A DNA stretch of 64,000 nt from BJ22 sp021298375 (lineage in GTDB: Bacteria > Planctomycetota > Planctomycetia > Pirellulales > Pirellulaceae): assembly GCA_046343015.1 (NCBI GenBank), contig JBKDOL010000039.1, positions 1 through 64,000 of the forward strand. The letters are read 5' to 3'. Positions 54,001-63,693 of this stretch are shown piece after piece; positions within the stretch are counted from its first letter, which is position 1; every line of letters starts with the position of its first letter. The notes below the pieces were generated by a model. It had not been told where the DNA came from. It worked only from the letters and a program-made list of their open reading frames with translations, and did no database searches. Position numbers and translations under genes: made by a program.

Positions 54001-54929
54001 ACACCATCTCGTTGTGGGGACCGATGTGCCTGAACATTCAGGGGGTGTACCACTTCAGCCCGCTGGATGCCCGCGTCGTGGGCAAATTGGTTCAGGAAAA
54101 CGCCGCGACGATTCTGCTTGCGACTCCCACCTTTTTGCGAACCTTCATGAAACGCTGCACGCCCGAGGAATTCAAAACCCTGGAGGTCGTCGTCGTCGGT
54201 GCCGAAAAGATGCCGAGTGAGCTGGCCGAGGAATTTGAGCAAAAGTACGGGGTGCGACCGATCGAGGGATATGGAACCACGGAACTGGCTCCCCTGGTTT
54301 CAGTCAATGTTCCGCCCAAGCGCCGCCTCGACAATTTTCAGGTCGACTGCAAGGAAGGGACTGTCGGGCGACCGATCGCCAATGTCGCGGCCAAGGTGCT
54401 CGACCTGGAAACCGGCGCGGAATTGGGGCAGGACTCGCCCGGCATGCTGTGGATCAAAGGGCCCAACGTCATGGCCGGCTACCTGCATCAACCTGAGTTG
54501 ACCGCGGAGGTGCTGGTCGATGGCTGGTACAAAACGGGTGACGTCGCGCTGGTCGATGGCGATGGGTTTATCAAGATCACCGGACGAATGAGTCGCTTCT
54601 CCAAAATCGGCGGCGAGATGGTCCCGCACGTCACGGTCGAAGAGGCTTTGACCAACCTCTCGGGCGGTGGCGATGAGCAAATGAGCATCGCGGTGACGGC
54701 GGTCCCCGATCCGCGGAAGGGCGAGCGGTTAGTGGTGCTCTACACCTCGCTGGGCAAAACTCCCGAGGAGCTGTGCAAGGGACTCAGCGCGGCCGGCTTT
54801 CCCAATTTGTTCATCCCCGGTCTCGACAGCTTTTTCAAAGTGGACGGGCTGCCACTGCTGGGAACCGGCAAAGTCGATTTGCGAGGACTGAAGGACCTGG
54901 CCCTCAAAATGACGGCTCAAGGAAAGTGA
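51078..54929 (+). CDS. MFS transporter / lysophospholipid acyltransferase / acyl-ACP synthetase fusion
   Basis: 1283 aa, three enzymes in one chain, equivalent to LplT plus Aas of E. coli, which import lysophospholipids and reacylate them. Residues about 20-560 are an MFS transporter. The PlsC domain has NHSSWMDG (about 587) and FPEGGLSR (about 657). The AMP-forming ligase has FTSGSTGTPKGVQ (about 925), YGTTELAP (about 1064) and YKTGDVALVDGDG. A segment of about 115 residues (about 413-528) is inserted between late MFS helices, with PRLDLQAYVDRFPED, resembling the region N-terminal to many planctomycete Ser/Thr kinases. ATG at 51078 has GGAG 7 nt upstream. Confidence 0.93.
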   Translation: MANSIQSQPTGSNGSENSVWSLSFQCLLWTNWLTAINDNVFRWFVIAIGKDFAEAAAASSGNGTGFRITEAFVLAIGTASFVLPYILFAVPAGWLADRFSKRQVIVGCKVLEVIVMAIGVLAVWMGNIWLLLFVVFLMGLQSALMAPAKVGKIPELLDETKISLGNGFFNLATLSATIIGMVVGGWLADVTGRFGQERLWLTTLVLVGNAIVGTLIALLIRKHAAANPGLPLPWNFFGATWSNLVALYRSGPLFRVALGIVFYWSFAALGQLNIDTFASENGSILESERTPMLVSLVLGVGLGSVLAGLASSGKIELGLVPWATVGMIVFATLLGFAPAWFLIPPAGASSLLHPQHVIACLLLAGLGISAGFFDVPLASYLQDRSPEKTRGSILAASNFMLFTGVLLTSLCFYPLRQPSQPGNYSALPAVYTGEPLSAADRGELDRQAASFREQWRAADEAQRPDPAALAAGNRPLLSRLIWEDLQLRRETDPRLDLQAYVDRFPEDQQRMVRMIERMGQSQPRVSARGIFLMMGALTIPVLLFAAWRLSKEMVRILLWWILRTLYRMRVTGEQNVPEKGPALLISNHSSWMDGAIVLLMTHRRPRAIAWAGNFQSGFARWFANFAGVILISGGPKSILKGIREARAALENGELLCVFPEGGLSRTVQLQTFKPGILKIIEGLDVPVVPVYIDQMWGSLMSYSGGKAFWKIPTAVRRPLSVSIGEPIQPPHDLFQLRQAVQKLSADCVVNRVGRFSSPAERFVRMCRRRLFRLKLNDSTSQKMTGGQLLMRALILRRLLRKHLLATSERHVGVLIPPSSGGVVVNMALALDRRVAVNLNYTVSNEIMNHCIRHAEIKHVLTTAKVLEKFDFKFESELGLLDDLRAKLSLSDKLASAAMAYICPAWLTVRLLGLTRNRPDDLLTIIFTSGSTGTPKGVQLTQQNISSNIDGVDQVISLKREDTIAGILPFFHSFGYTISLWGPMCLNIQGVYHFSPLDARVVGKLVQENAATILLATPTFLRTFMKRCTPEEFKTLEVVVVGAEKMPSELAEEFEQKYGVRPIEGYGTTELAPLVSVNVPPKRRLDNFQVDCKEGTVGRPIANVAAKVLDLETGAELGQDSPGMLWIKGPNVMAGYLHQPELTAEVLVDGWYKTGDVALVDGDGFIKITGRMSRFSKIGGEMVPHVTVEEALTNLSGGGDEQMSIAVTAVPDPRKGERLVVLYTSLGKTPEELCKGLSAAGFPNLFIPGLDSFFKVDGLPLLGTGKVDLRGLKDLALKMTAQGK

Positions 54930-55120
54930 ACACCCGTTCGGGGCACGGATAACCAAGGACCGAGCGGCCGGACAGGCCCAAAAAAGCTGGCTTTGGCTTC
55001 GAACAGAAAAATTCTCCAAGAATGTTCCGCAGCGGGCGAATAGTGCCCCAATGACTCGGATGGCGGGGGCAAGCCGCCAACCAGACTGAAAACTGCGTCA
55101 GGACGTTAGGAGAATGGCAA

Positions 55121-55735
55121 ATGGCGTTTCACATCCCCTTTGAGCACCGGCATCGCGGTCAACCGATTTACATTGGATTTGATGTCCCGGCCGTTCCTCG
55201 ACGTCGCTGGAATCTGTGGGGCTTCTTCGGTTTCGGGCTGTCGCTGTTTGCCTTTCTGACCGCCGGATTCCTCAGCCCCCTGGCCTTGGTCCTGAATCTG
55301 ATTGGACTGCGACGCGAGCCGAGAGGCTTGGCCCGGGCCGGAACCGTGCTCAGCCTCATTGGTTGCGCAGTGGCCGGAGGAGTGGTTCTGCTGGCGGTCA
55401 ACGCCGAAAAAGATTATCGGGCTCGGCAGCAACGGCAACTCGACCAAATCCTCAACGTGGAGTTGGCGCAGCGAACCAGTCGGACACTGCAGCAGGCCGA
55501 AGCTGAGTTTCGCGAATTCGCCTCGGTGAATGCCGGTCAGCTGCCAACTTGGATCGACGCCAACATGGTGGCTATCAAGCACAAGGACGGTTGGGGCGAG
55601 TCCCTCCGCTTTGACGTCGAAAAAGACGGCGCCAAACTTCGCAGCGCGGGACCGGACCACCAGTTCGATACCGGCGACGATTTGCTGCTCAAAGTTGATG
55701 GCCAATGTGAACGTTCCTCACACGGCGAGATTTGA
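55121..55735 (+). CDS. DUF4190-like membrane protein with pseudopilin-type C-terminus
   Basis: 204 aa. Residues about 25-90 hold two helices with a short charged loop (FGLSLFAFLTAGFLSPLALV, then GLRREPRGLARAGTVLSLIG), the DUF4190 pattern. The C-terminus carries DGWGESLRFDVEKDGAKLRS followed by AGPDHQFDTGDDL, the calcium-site-like ending of GspG-type pseudopilins, here without a prepilin signal. It may be a membrane protein with an extracytoplasmic, pseudopilin-like tail. ATG at 55121 has AGGAG upstream. Function unknown. Confidence 0.75.
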   Translation: MAFHIPFEHRHRGQPIYIGFDVPAVPRRRWNLWGFFGFGLSLFAFLTAGFLSPLALVLNLIGLRREPRGLARAGTVLSLIGCAVAGGVVLLAVNAEKDYRARQQRQLDQILNVELAQRTSRTLQQAEAEFREFASVNAGQLPTWIDANMVAIKHKDGWGESLRFDVEKDGAKLRSAGPDHQFDTGDDLLLKVDGQCERSSHGEI

Positions 55736-56000
55736 ACCCGCTCAGGTCCGCGAACTGAGGTTCAATTGAACGCGGCGGCCCGAATGCCGGCAGGGTTTAC
55801 CTCAGCCGCACGGTCTGCGCAGCTGGAAAGGTCTGCTGCCGCAAATGAACGCAGCTGGCTCCGCCCGTCGCACAGAACAGAAGGTTTTGCCCCGCGGCGA
55901 ATCGGTTTACCCAAACAAGCGGGAGCAAAAAAGCCGATTAAAACGCAGGATTGCTGCTTCCTCAACGAGCCAGACCCGAGCCAGGATGTGAGGGCCCCCA

Positions 56001-56450
56001 ATGTCAAACCGATGGCTGTGCAAGTGGTTTCTTCTGGTCGTTGGTCTGCTGCTGAGCGCGGCGACGACAAGTCCTGCTGCGGCCCAGTGGTCACCTGCCG
56101 CCGTCCGGCCGGTGCGCTCGTTGGATCGCTGGTTGGGGGTCGGTTACAGCGGTGGTTATCACTGGCGGAACCCGGGTCCCAATACGGATTACTACCAACC
56201 GTACTCCGACCTCCATCAGGGCTACGGACGTTGGGACGAACCGATGCAGCTGAACGCCGCCGCCCAGTCTGCTCTCTATGCGGAACCAAAAGCGGTATGG
56301 CAGTCCGCGGCAGAACCGCAGGCGTATGCCCTTGAGAAGCCCGCGGGCTCGGGCAATCGCCCGCTGGCTGAGTTTTGGCCGGCAATCAACCGCGAAGCTG
56401 CGAACAAGAATTGGCTCCGCCACCATCCGCCAGTTGGCCAGCGACGTTGA
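56001..56450 (+). CDS. small secreted protein, unknown function
   Basis: 149 aa. The signal peptide (CKWFLLVVGLLLSAATTSPAAAQ) is clear. The mature part is rich in Tyr, Trp, Gly, Pro and Gln (GVGYSGGYHWRNPGP, YYQPYSDLHQGYGRWDEP), low-complexity in style with no domain. ATG at 56001 has GAGGG upstream. It ends 55 bp before the convergent pdxH. Envelope or surface location is inferred. Confidence 0.7.
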   Translation: MSNRWLCKWFLLVVGLLLSAATTSPAAAQWSPAAVRPVRSLDRWLGVGYSGGYHWRNPGPNTDYYQPYSDLHQGYGRWDEPMQLNAAAQSALYAEPKAVWQSAAEPQAYALEKPAGSGNRPLAEFWPAINREAANKNWLRHHPPVGQRR

Positions 56451-56504
56451 GTTCGGCCGCTCCGGGCCGCTGCATGCGAAAGTCTCGGGCGAAGCGCAAC
56501 CAAC

Positions 56505-57155
56505 TCAGGGCGAGAGGCGGGTTCTCAGCCACTCCCGATCGGTAGCTTGCCAGCGATAGACAATCCGATCGTGAAGTCGATCGGTGCGACCCTGCCAGAA
56601 CTCGAAGCGACTGGGAGTGATTTGGTAACCGCCCCAATGCGGCGGCAGCGGCACCGGTTGTCCAGCGAATTTTGCGCTCAACTCTGCCGCGCGGTGCTCA
56701 AGCGTCTCGCGCGAAGCAAGCGGCTCGGATTGTGCCGAAGCCCATGCGCCGATTTGGGCTCCCCGCGGGCGGCTGTGGAAATAAGTCAGCGAATCTTCGG
56801 GCGAGGTTTTGACGGCCAACCCGCAAATCCGAACCTGGCGGTCGAGATAGGGCCAGTGAAAACAGGCCGCGACTTGAGGATTGGCTGAAATCTGCCGCCC
56901 CTTGTCCGATTCGTAGTTGGTGTAAAAGAAAAGCCGTCCGTGCCGCACTCCTTTGAGCAACACAATCCGCGCGCTCGCCTCTCCGCTCGACGAGGAAGTC
57001 GCCAGCGTAAACGCATTGGGCTCAAACCAGTCGCCTGGTGTGTTGTCGATGGCAATTTTCAGCCAACGCTGGAATTCGTTCAGGGGATCGAGTTCCATCT
57101 GGTCGGGGACCAGGCCATGGTCTTCGTATTCTTTGCGGAGAGCGGCAAAATCCAT
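56505..57155 (-). CDS. pdxH: pyridoxamine 5'-phosphate oxidase
   Basis: 216 aa, the standard PdxH length. It oxidises PNP or PMP to pyridoxal 5'-phosphate with FMN. Motifs: the N-terminal DPLNEFQRWLKIA, ARIVLLKGVRHGRLFFYTNYES, RQVRICGLAVKTSPEDSLTY, FHSRPRGAQIGAWAS, and the C-terminal FEFWQGRTDRLHDRI followed by WLRTRLSP. I start at the ATG at 57155; the open frame runs to 57473 but that part is not PdxH-like. Divergent from fumC across about 340 bp. Confidence 0.96.
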   Translation of the reverse strand: MDFAALRKEYEDHGLVPDQMELDPLNEFQRWLKIAIDNTPGDWFEPNAFTLATSSSSGEASARIVLLKGVRHGRLFFYTNYESDKGRQISANPQVAACFHWPYLDRQVRICGLAVKTSPEDSLTYFHSRPRGAQIGAWASAQSEPLASRETLEHRAAELSAKFAGQPVPLPPHWGGYQITPSRFEFWQGRTDRLHDRIVYRWQATDREWLRTRLSP

Positions 57156-57370
57156 GGCGAACTGATTCTCGATGTGGTGAAGGTGTGGGAAACCGCTGGT
57201 TCCATCGCGACAAGGCGTTAAAATGGCACCCGGTAAAAAGGGCACCGCAGTAAAACCGCCAAGCGAAACGCGGTGCAACGTCCAAGGGAAAAACCCGGCA
57301 ACCGCCAAGGCAAATCCCCACGCGGTTTCCTCGGCAAAAGCCAAGTCGCGCATCAGGTCTGAAGCTTGTT

Positions 57371-57420
57371 TTGGGCCCAGCTTGATTTGGGCCCAGCTTA
57401 ATTTGGGCCCAGCTTGATTT
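57371..57420. repeat. 16-bp tandem repeat, 3 copies
   Basis: GGGCCC centres at 57373, 57389 and 57405, 16 bp apart, with a unit close to TTGGGCCCAGCTTGAT. In the pdxH-fumC divergent region (57156-57495), probably within the fumC promoter or leader area. Each unit has an internal GGGCCC palindrome. Confidence 0.92.
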
Positions 57421-57495
57421 GGGTCAGACCGGGTTGAAATCTTACTAAGCCTCAGCCGCTTGGCTGTCAGCATACGGATCAGGAGCAGAAACTCA

Positions 57496-58938
<1,443 letters not shown>

Positions 58939-58944
58939 GTCCTT

Positions 58945-59001
58945 GCTCGGCAAAAGGGGCTCGGCAAAAGGGGCTCGGCAAACGGGGCTCGGCAAACGGG
59001 G
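58945..59001. repeat. 14-bp tandem repeat, 4 copies
   Basis: GCTCGGCAAAAGGG at 58945 and 58959, and GCTCGGCAAACGGG at 58973 and 58987. Begins 7 bp after the fumC stop. Confidence 0.95.
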
Positions 59002-59081
59002 CCATTGATTGCGACGGACGTGTTTCGCGCCGTAGCTGGACGCGTTTCGCGCGGTAACTCATCGTGCCACGATGGTACTTC

Positions 59082-59173
59082 CGTCGCACCGAGTTACTAG
59101 CGCTGGACTGAGTTATCAGCCCGACACTGGGTTACTAGCCCGACACTGGGTTACTAGCGCGACACTGGGTTAC
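59082..59173. repeat. 19-bp tandem repeat, 5 copies
   Basis: GTTACTAG (or GTTATCAG) begins at 59093, 59112, 59131 and 59150, with a partial GTTAC at 59169, exactly 19 bp apart. The unit ends at the TAA stop of the minus-strand gene at 59170. Between the two repeats and the genes nothing else is visible. Confidence 0.93.
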
Positions 59174-60372
59174 TTTCGCCACATGGTCTGGGTTTCTTCG
59201 GCCTTGGGGACCAGAACTGGGACCGGTTGGATGTCGAACACGATTCCCAGCTTGCGCAGTTTGGGAATGGATCGTGGAACGACGGCGTTCGGTTGATTCG
59301 GCAAGTCTTCCTTGTCGCCCCGGAACATGTCAATCGTTTTCACGACGTCCGGATTGTGGGTGATGTTCCCCTCGCCATCTTTTTTGGAAGCCCAGTCGAA
59401 CGAGCCGACACAGACATAGCTTTCGTGGCGGTCGTGAAACTCGTACGCCTGGACTCCGAGGCGGCGGAGTTCCTCGGCCATGGTATGGGCCTTTTCGGCA
59501 GCTTCCATGAGTTTGGAGCCAGTTGCTCCACCGCCGAAGCGATTGCGCTGCGCTGCTTCCTGCTCCTGGATCTTGTTCAAGTCAAAAGTGATGTCGCCGC
59601 GGAAGGTGGCGACTTTGACGGAATACGCGCCGGGACATTCGAGCAGACTGTGTTTGGCTTGGCGATTGACACCAATCATGAACTTGTCGATTTTTGGGGC
59701 TGCGAAATACTCCTCCGGCAGGATCGGATTGGGAATCAGAAAGGCCATCCGCATCGGCCCCAAGTCTTTGATTTCTCCCTTGGGATTCATCAACCTGGCC
59801 GCTTCGCGCCAAACCCGCATCCGCTGGCTGCTCGCCTCGCCGCTGTGAAGTTGCCCCAGCGTTTCTGGTTGCATACGCTTAATTTGATTCAATGCCTGTT
59901 GGGCTCGGCTGTCCTCGATCGTCGGAAAATCGCCGACCAACACGGCAATCTCGTCAAACTTGTTGTCGTGAGCAGCCTTCATTTTGCGCCGCTGGACGGT
60001 CACATTGCCGTTTTCGTCCACGGCCTGATTTTTGTCGTAATCCAAGCCGGTATATGTCTGGCTGAAATCGAATTCCTGGCGATGCAGGTAGCACTTCAGG
60101 CGATGCTTCTGGCTCAACTCTTCACAAAGCATCCGGGCCTGGGTTTCTCCGTCTTCACCGGCAAACGAAGCGCACATGATCAGCCAAGGCCCCGAGTTTT
60201 GCTGCAAGGTGTAATCCTCCTTGGCGGGCGTGGCGGGTTGGTTTTTGCCGCCAAACGGCAAGCGTTTGAACTGGGCCGCTGCCGAGTTGGCAAGCGCTCC
60301 TGAAAGTCCGAGAAGCAAGAGGAAGGCAAGCGTCAGGCGGTGGGAGCAGGGGAGGGCAAAGGCGCGGTTCAT
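59170..60372 (-). CDS. secreted protein with SPOR-like segments
   Basis: 400 aa. Signal peptide at the N-terminus (LTLAFLLLLGLSGALANSAAAQ). Two segments resemble SPOR-type folds: GPWLIMCASFAGEDGETQAR with the following LCEELSQKHRLKCYLHRQEF, and near residue 300 KAHTMAEELRRLGVQAYEF with HESYVCVGSFDW. SPOR domains bind denuded peptidoglycan, but these copies are diverged, so this is a suggestion. Between them lie helices and the segment FMIGVNRQAKHSLLECPGAYSVKVATFRGD. ATG at 60372. The gene's stop codon sits in the last copy of a 19-bp repeat. Confidence 0.75.
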   Translation of the reverse strand: MNRAFALPCSHRLTLAFLLLLGLSGALANSAAAQFKRLPFGGKNQPATPAKEDYTLQQNSGPWLIMCASFAGEDGETQARMLCEELSQKHRLKCYLHRQEFDFSQTYTGLDYDKNQAVDENGNVTVQRRKMKAAHDNKFDEIAVLVGDFPTIEDSRAQQALNQIKRMQPETLGQLHSGEASSQRMRVWREAARLMNPKGEIKDLGPMRMAFLIPNPILPEEYFAAPKIDKFMIGVNRQAKHSLLECPGAYSVKVATFRGDITFDLNKIQEQEAAQRNRFGGGATGSKLMEAAEKAHTMAEELRRLGVQAYEFHDRHESYVCVGSFDWASKKDGEGNITHNPDVVKTIDMFRGDKEDLPNQPNAVVPRSIPKLRKLGIVFDIQPVPVLVPKAEETQTMWRK

Positions 60373-60826
60373 GGGCTGGCTCGGGGCTTGGGCTGAGTCC
60401 GTTGAAGTTCAATCCTGGCGCGAGTGTTCGTCTGCAAAACCACCCTGCCAATGCTTTAAACGGCGGGACCTTAGCAAGAAGGTTCCGTCGAAGCCAGTCC
60501 GTTTTCGGACTGATGAGCGTGATTTAAAATGTTGTTTGAAACACCTTTAACCTGCTTGCAAATGCCCTTAAGGGAAAAGAAAATACCGTTGAGGGGGTGG
60601 GTGCCGAGGTGCCGGACAAAAGCCGGCAGCTGAGCCTTGGCGCCATCCCCGGAACTGGACAGCGAACGGCCCTGAACTGGACGGCGAACGACGTGCGAAC
60701 TCGACGGATTGCCGGAAAGTTTCAGGGAATAGGCCCGGGTGCGGTCAGCCACCCGACGACTTGGATGTCCTGGGAACTGGGGCTCCTCGAGCGGGGCATT
60801 TGAATCGAATTGAGGATAGAGAGATC
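60373..60826. other. 454-bp divergent intergenic region
   Basis: Between the SPOR-like gene (minus) and the helix-turn-helix gene (plus). A tract of lower GC with the palindrome CCCTTAAGGG lies near 60565-60575. No gene or strong promoter seen. Confidence 0.5.
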
Positions 60827-61978
60827 ATGCAATACAGCTTTCGCCTGGCCGAATTGTTGGGCCACATTCCAGACCCCCGGAAGCGTCCGGGCACAATCAA
60901 GGCCATCGTCGAGTACACCGGTCTCGACCGCCATCAGGTTGCCGCCTTGTTGAAGAATGAAGTCAAGTACATTCCCCTCAAGGCCCTTTCCCGGTTGTGC
61001 GATTATCTGATTGAGCATGGACATGCCACGGCCAGCCAACTTCCCGGGGCCCTGTTCGCGATTGAACCGGAGAACTTTTGGGAGTTGCTGGCTCGGCGAA
61101 GTCGCCTGGAACTCTGTGTTGGCGTTCGCCGGGATGTCGAGGCAGATAGCCCCGAGGTCTCGTACGTGGTCGCCTCGGACTCCGTGCTGCTGGGAGAGTT
61201 GCTCAATGGAGTCACCACTCTCGGCGGAACTGCCAAGCACCACAAGCGCGATGGAACGCACGAGGCCATGATGGGTCAGGCGGTGCCTCACCCGGAGACG
61301 TTGAAGCAGAGTCTCGTCTGGAGCCCCGGCCAGGCCTCGGAGTCCGAGGTCCGCGAGCGGGCGGACTACGTCTACCGCGAGTTTTGCGATACCAAAGCAG
61401 ACAAGGCGCTGGTCGGGATCGGCAGCACCAAAAGCAATCCCGTCGTGGAGATCATCCTTGCCAACGCCTTTAACTGTGAGCCATTCGTCTCGCAGGATGG
61501 CTTCGCCTCCCCGGACGAGCGGAAGATTCCGTTTTTCATTCGCTATCGCGATAGTGACCCGCATCCTCCCTCGTGCGTTGGCGGGGTGAATCTGAGCAAG
61601 TCAGTCCCCAGCCCGGAACCGGGGTTGTACTACATTGGCGAAAACGGGAAGTGGCAGCACGTTTCGGCTACCAACCAGAAGGAAGAGACCGCGTTTCTGT
61701 TTTACCTGCATCGCGAGTCGCAGGGACGACTGGAAATGGTGATGGGCGGTTTCTCAGGGCGGGCAACGAGGTTGCTGGCCCGAACCCTCGCGACTTACGC
61801 CCAGGATTTCTGGCCTCCCACTTACAACGGACAGGGGATCCAAGCCGGCCTGTTCATTATTCGCTTCGGATTGACCGGAGGACATAAAGGTGACCTCGAT
61901 ATTCTGCGGACCGACCTCTCGGCGACGACGAAGGTGATTCCGATTCCGGCCGAGGCCCTCTCCCGACACTTGCAATAG
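60827..61978 (+). CDS. helix-turn-helix protein with large unassigned C-terminal domain
   Basis: 383 aa, soluble. Residues about 15-65 form a Cro/C1-type helix-turn-helix (IKAIVEYTGLDRHQVAALLK, then KALSRLCDYLIEHG). The following 300 residues hold a possible nucleotide- or sugar-binding fold: YVVASDSVLLGELLNGVTTLGG, ALVGIGSTKSNPVVEIIL, and LEMVMGGFSGRATRLLARTL. The GIGSTKSNP turn is the most conserved-looking part. I do not know the family's function; it may be a DNA-binding sensor. ATG at 60827, preceded by GAGAG. Probably a transcriptional regulator by its N-terminus. Confidence 0.75.
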   Translation: MQYSFRLAELLGHIPDPRKRPGTIKAIVEYTGLDRHQVAALLKNEVKYIPLKALSRLCDYLIEHGHATASQLPGALFAIEPENFWELLARRSRLELCVGVRRDVEADSPEVSYVVASDSVLLGELLNGVTTLGGTAKHHKRDGTHEAMMGQAVPHPETLKQSLVWSPGQASESEVRERADYVYREFCDTKADKALVGIGSTKSNPVVEIILANAFNCEPFVSQDGFASPDERKIPFFIRYRDSDPHPPSCVGGVNLSKSVPSPEPGLYYIGENGKWQHVSATNQKEETAFLFYLHRESQGRLEMVMGGFSGRATRLLARTLATYAQDFWPPTYNGQGIQAGLFIIRFGLTGGHKGDLDILRTDLSATTKVIPIPAEALSRHLQ

Positions 61979-62056
61979 TTGCCCAAAGCCGACTCAAGCG
62001 GCGATGGCTCGGCCGCAGGCCGCAGCGCCCTCGCCCCGTTCGCGGCTCCGGGCCAA

Positions 62057-62107
62057 TGCTGGTCTTGAGGCGGTGCTGGTTTTGAGGCGGTGCTGGTCTT
62101 GAGGCGG
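62057..62107. repeat. 17-bp tandem repeat, 3 copies
   Basis: TGCTGGTCTTGAGGCGG at 62057, 62074 (one change) and 62091. It lies in the 397-bp gap 61979-62375 after the helix-turn-helix gene; no other feature was seen there. Confidence 0.94.
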
Positions 62108-62375
62108 TGGCGTTATCGCTGCCCCAGCCGGCTGCTGGCGGGCGATGCCGACGGGCGCTTCCCCGGCGAAGCAGGTCGCTGCTACCACTCAAAATGCTTG
62201 CACCTGTGGCAGTTTCGCCCGGTTATTCGGGGTAGGGCGGTCAATTTTAGGGCTGCTTGGCGGAACCCCGGCCCGGATCTGTTGGGCTTGCCCTGATTTA
62301 CCGATAACCCTCACAACCGGTCGGAGTTCGCTCTTTCCGGCGCGCATCGTCTCGATGAAGCAAGGGGGGTGAGAC

Positions 62376-62636
62376 TTGTCGAAGGACATTCATATACTCG
62401 CGCTGGTCAAAGGTGAGGAACGCTACCTGTTCCTCTACAACGATGCGACCAAGGCCGAAGTCCTGCGAACGCTCGGCAGGTTTGCCTCGAACGTGGACTT
62501 GAGTTTCAACTGGTACGACGCTGCCGTGCTGGGGCAAAAGGTTCGCGCCAACAAGCAAGCTGCCCCACCGGGCGCGCCGATCGTGGCCGGTCGATTCGAA
62601 CTGCCGCCGGTCTCCGACCTGTTCCCGGCAGAGTAA
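62376..62636 (+). CDS. small conserved-looking protein upstream of xerC/D
   Basis: 86 aa, soluble. LALVKGEERYLFLYNDATKA and EVLRTLGRFASNVDLSFNWYDA look like a real globular sequence, and the Pro/Ala-rich end may be flexible. The start is a TTG at 62376 behind a strong GGGGGG tract; no ATG is available. It is followed by the recombinase after 114 bp on the same strand. Function unknown; the coding call rests on sequence character and the ribosome-binding site. Confidence 0.65.
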   Translation: MSKDIHILALVKGEERYLFLYNDATKAEVLRTLGRFASNVDLSFNWYDAAVLGQKVRANKQAAPPGAPIVAGRFELPPVSDLFPAE

Positions 62637-62750
62637 CCGCAGGCCCAATCCCCCGCGCTGACTCGATTCGAAAGCGAGCGCCGACCGGCGACAACGTGAT
62701 TTCAGGGTGTGGGATTTGCGTCGGGATGAACTGAGGAGAAGAACTCCAGC

Positions 62751-63668
62751 ATGAGCCTGCTCCCCGCGATTGAACGCTTTCTGCGTTATCTGCAATTGGA
62801 GCGGAATTGCTCGGAGTTGACCATCAAATCCTATCGCGAGGATTTGGTCAGCCTGAATGAGTATCTGGAGCAGACTTTACAGCGGCGACCTGAAGCAGGC
62901 GGGCTGACCCCGCAAGACTTGCGGGCTTATGTCGTTGCCCTGCACGAGGCTGGATACGCCAAAAGTTCCGTGTCGCGTCGCTTGGCTTCGCTTCGCAGTT
63001 TCTTTCGCTTTGCCCAGCGAGAGGGCTTGAGCGACCAGAATCCGGCCAAGCCGCTGCGCAACCCGCGTCGCGATCGAAAGCTTCCGCATTTTCTCTCGAC
63101 CGATGAGATCGGCAAGCTCCTTGCGGCACCCGCCACGGGCGACCCGCAGGGGCTCCGCGATCGGGCGATTCTGGAAACGATGTACTCGGCAGGGCTGCGC
63201 GTCAGCGAATTGGTCGGGACCAACGACGACGACCTCGACCTTGAGGATGGGCTCGTCAGGGTTCGCGGCAAAGGGAAAAAGGAGCGTTTGGCTCCCCTCG
63301 GAAGTTTCGCAATCAAGGCGGTGCAAAACTGGCTGCGAGTGCGCAAACTGGCCAGCCGAAATCAGCGCGGCAATCCGGTCTTCACCAACAAGTTCGGAAC
63401 CCGATTGACCACCCGCAGCGTGGCTCGGATGCTGGAAAAGTACCTGCTGCAGACGGGGCTCGACCTGCGAACCAGCCCGCACACGCTGCGGCACAGTTTC
63501 GCGACCCACTTGTTGGACCGCGGAGCCGACATCCGCAGCGTCCAGGAACTGCTGGGGCATAAAAGCCTCGTCACGACTCAGATCTATACCCACGTGAGCA
63601 CCGCCAACCTGCGGCAAGTCTATGAACAGGCTCACCCCAGGGCCCATGCCCAGCGCAAGGCCGAGTGA
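62751..63668 (+). CDS. tyrosine recombinase XerC/XerD
   Basis: 305 aa, the normal Xer length. The N-terminal SAM-like core-binding domain (FLRYLQLERNCSELTIKSYR) is followed by the catalytic domain with all residues: Arg in MYSAGLRVSEL, Lys in VRGKGKKERLAPL, His-x-x-Arg in HTLRHSFATHLL, His in ELLGHKSL and the Tyr nucleophile in TQIYTHVS. It resolves chromosome dimers at dif with its partner. I cannot tell XerC from XerD by eye. ATG at 62751; GAGGAG lies upstream. No dif site was identified in the window. Confidence 0.92.
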   Translation: MSLLPAIERFLRYLQLERNCSELTIKSYREDLVSLNEYLEQTLQRRPEAGGLTPQDLRAYVVALHEAGYAKSSVSRRLASLRSFFRFAQREGLSDQNPAKPLRNPRRDRKLPHFLSTDEIGKLLAAPATGDPQGLRDRAILETMYSAGLRVSELVGTNDDDLDLEDGLVRVRGKGKKERLAPLGSFAIKAVQNWLRVRKLASRNQRGNPVFTNKFGTRLTTRSVARMLEKYLLQTGLDLRTSPHTLRHSFATHLLDRGADIRSVQELLGHKSLVTTQIYTHVSTANLRQVYEQAHPRAHAQRKAE

Positions 63669-63693
63669 ACGGCAGTGAGACCATCGGGCTGGT

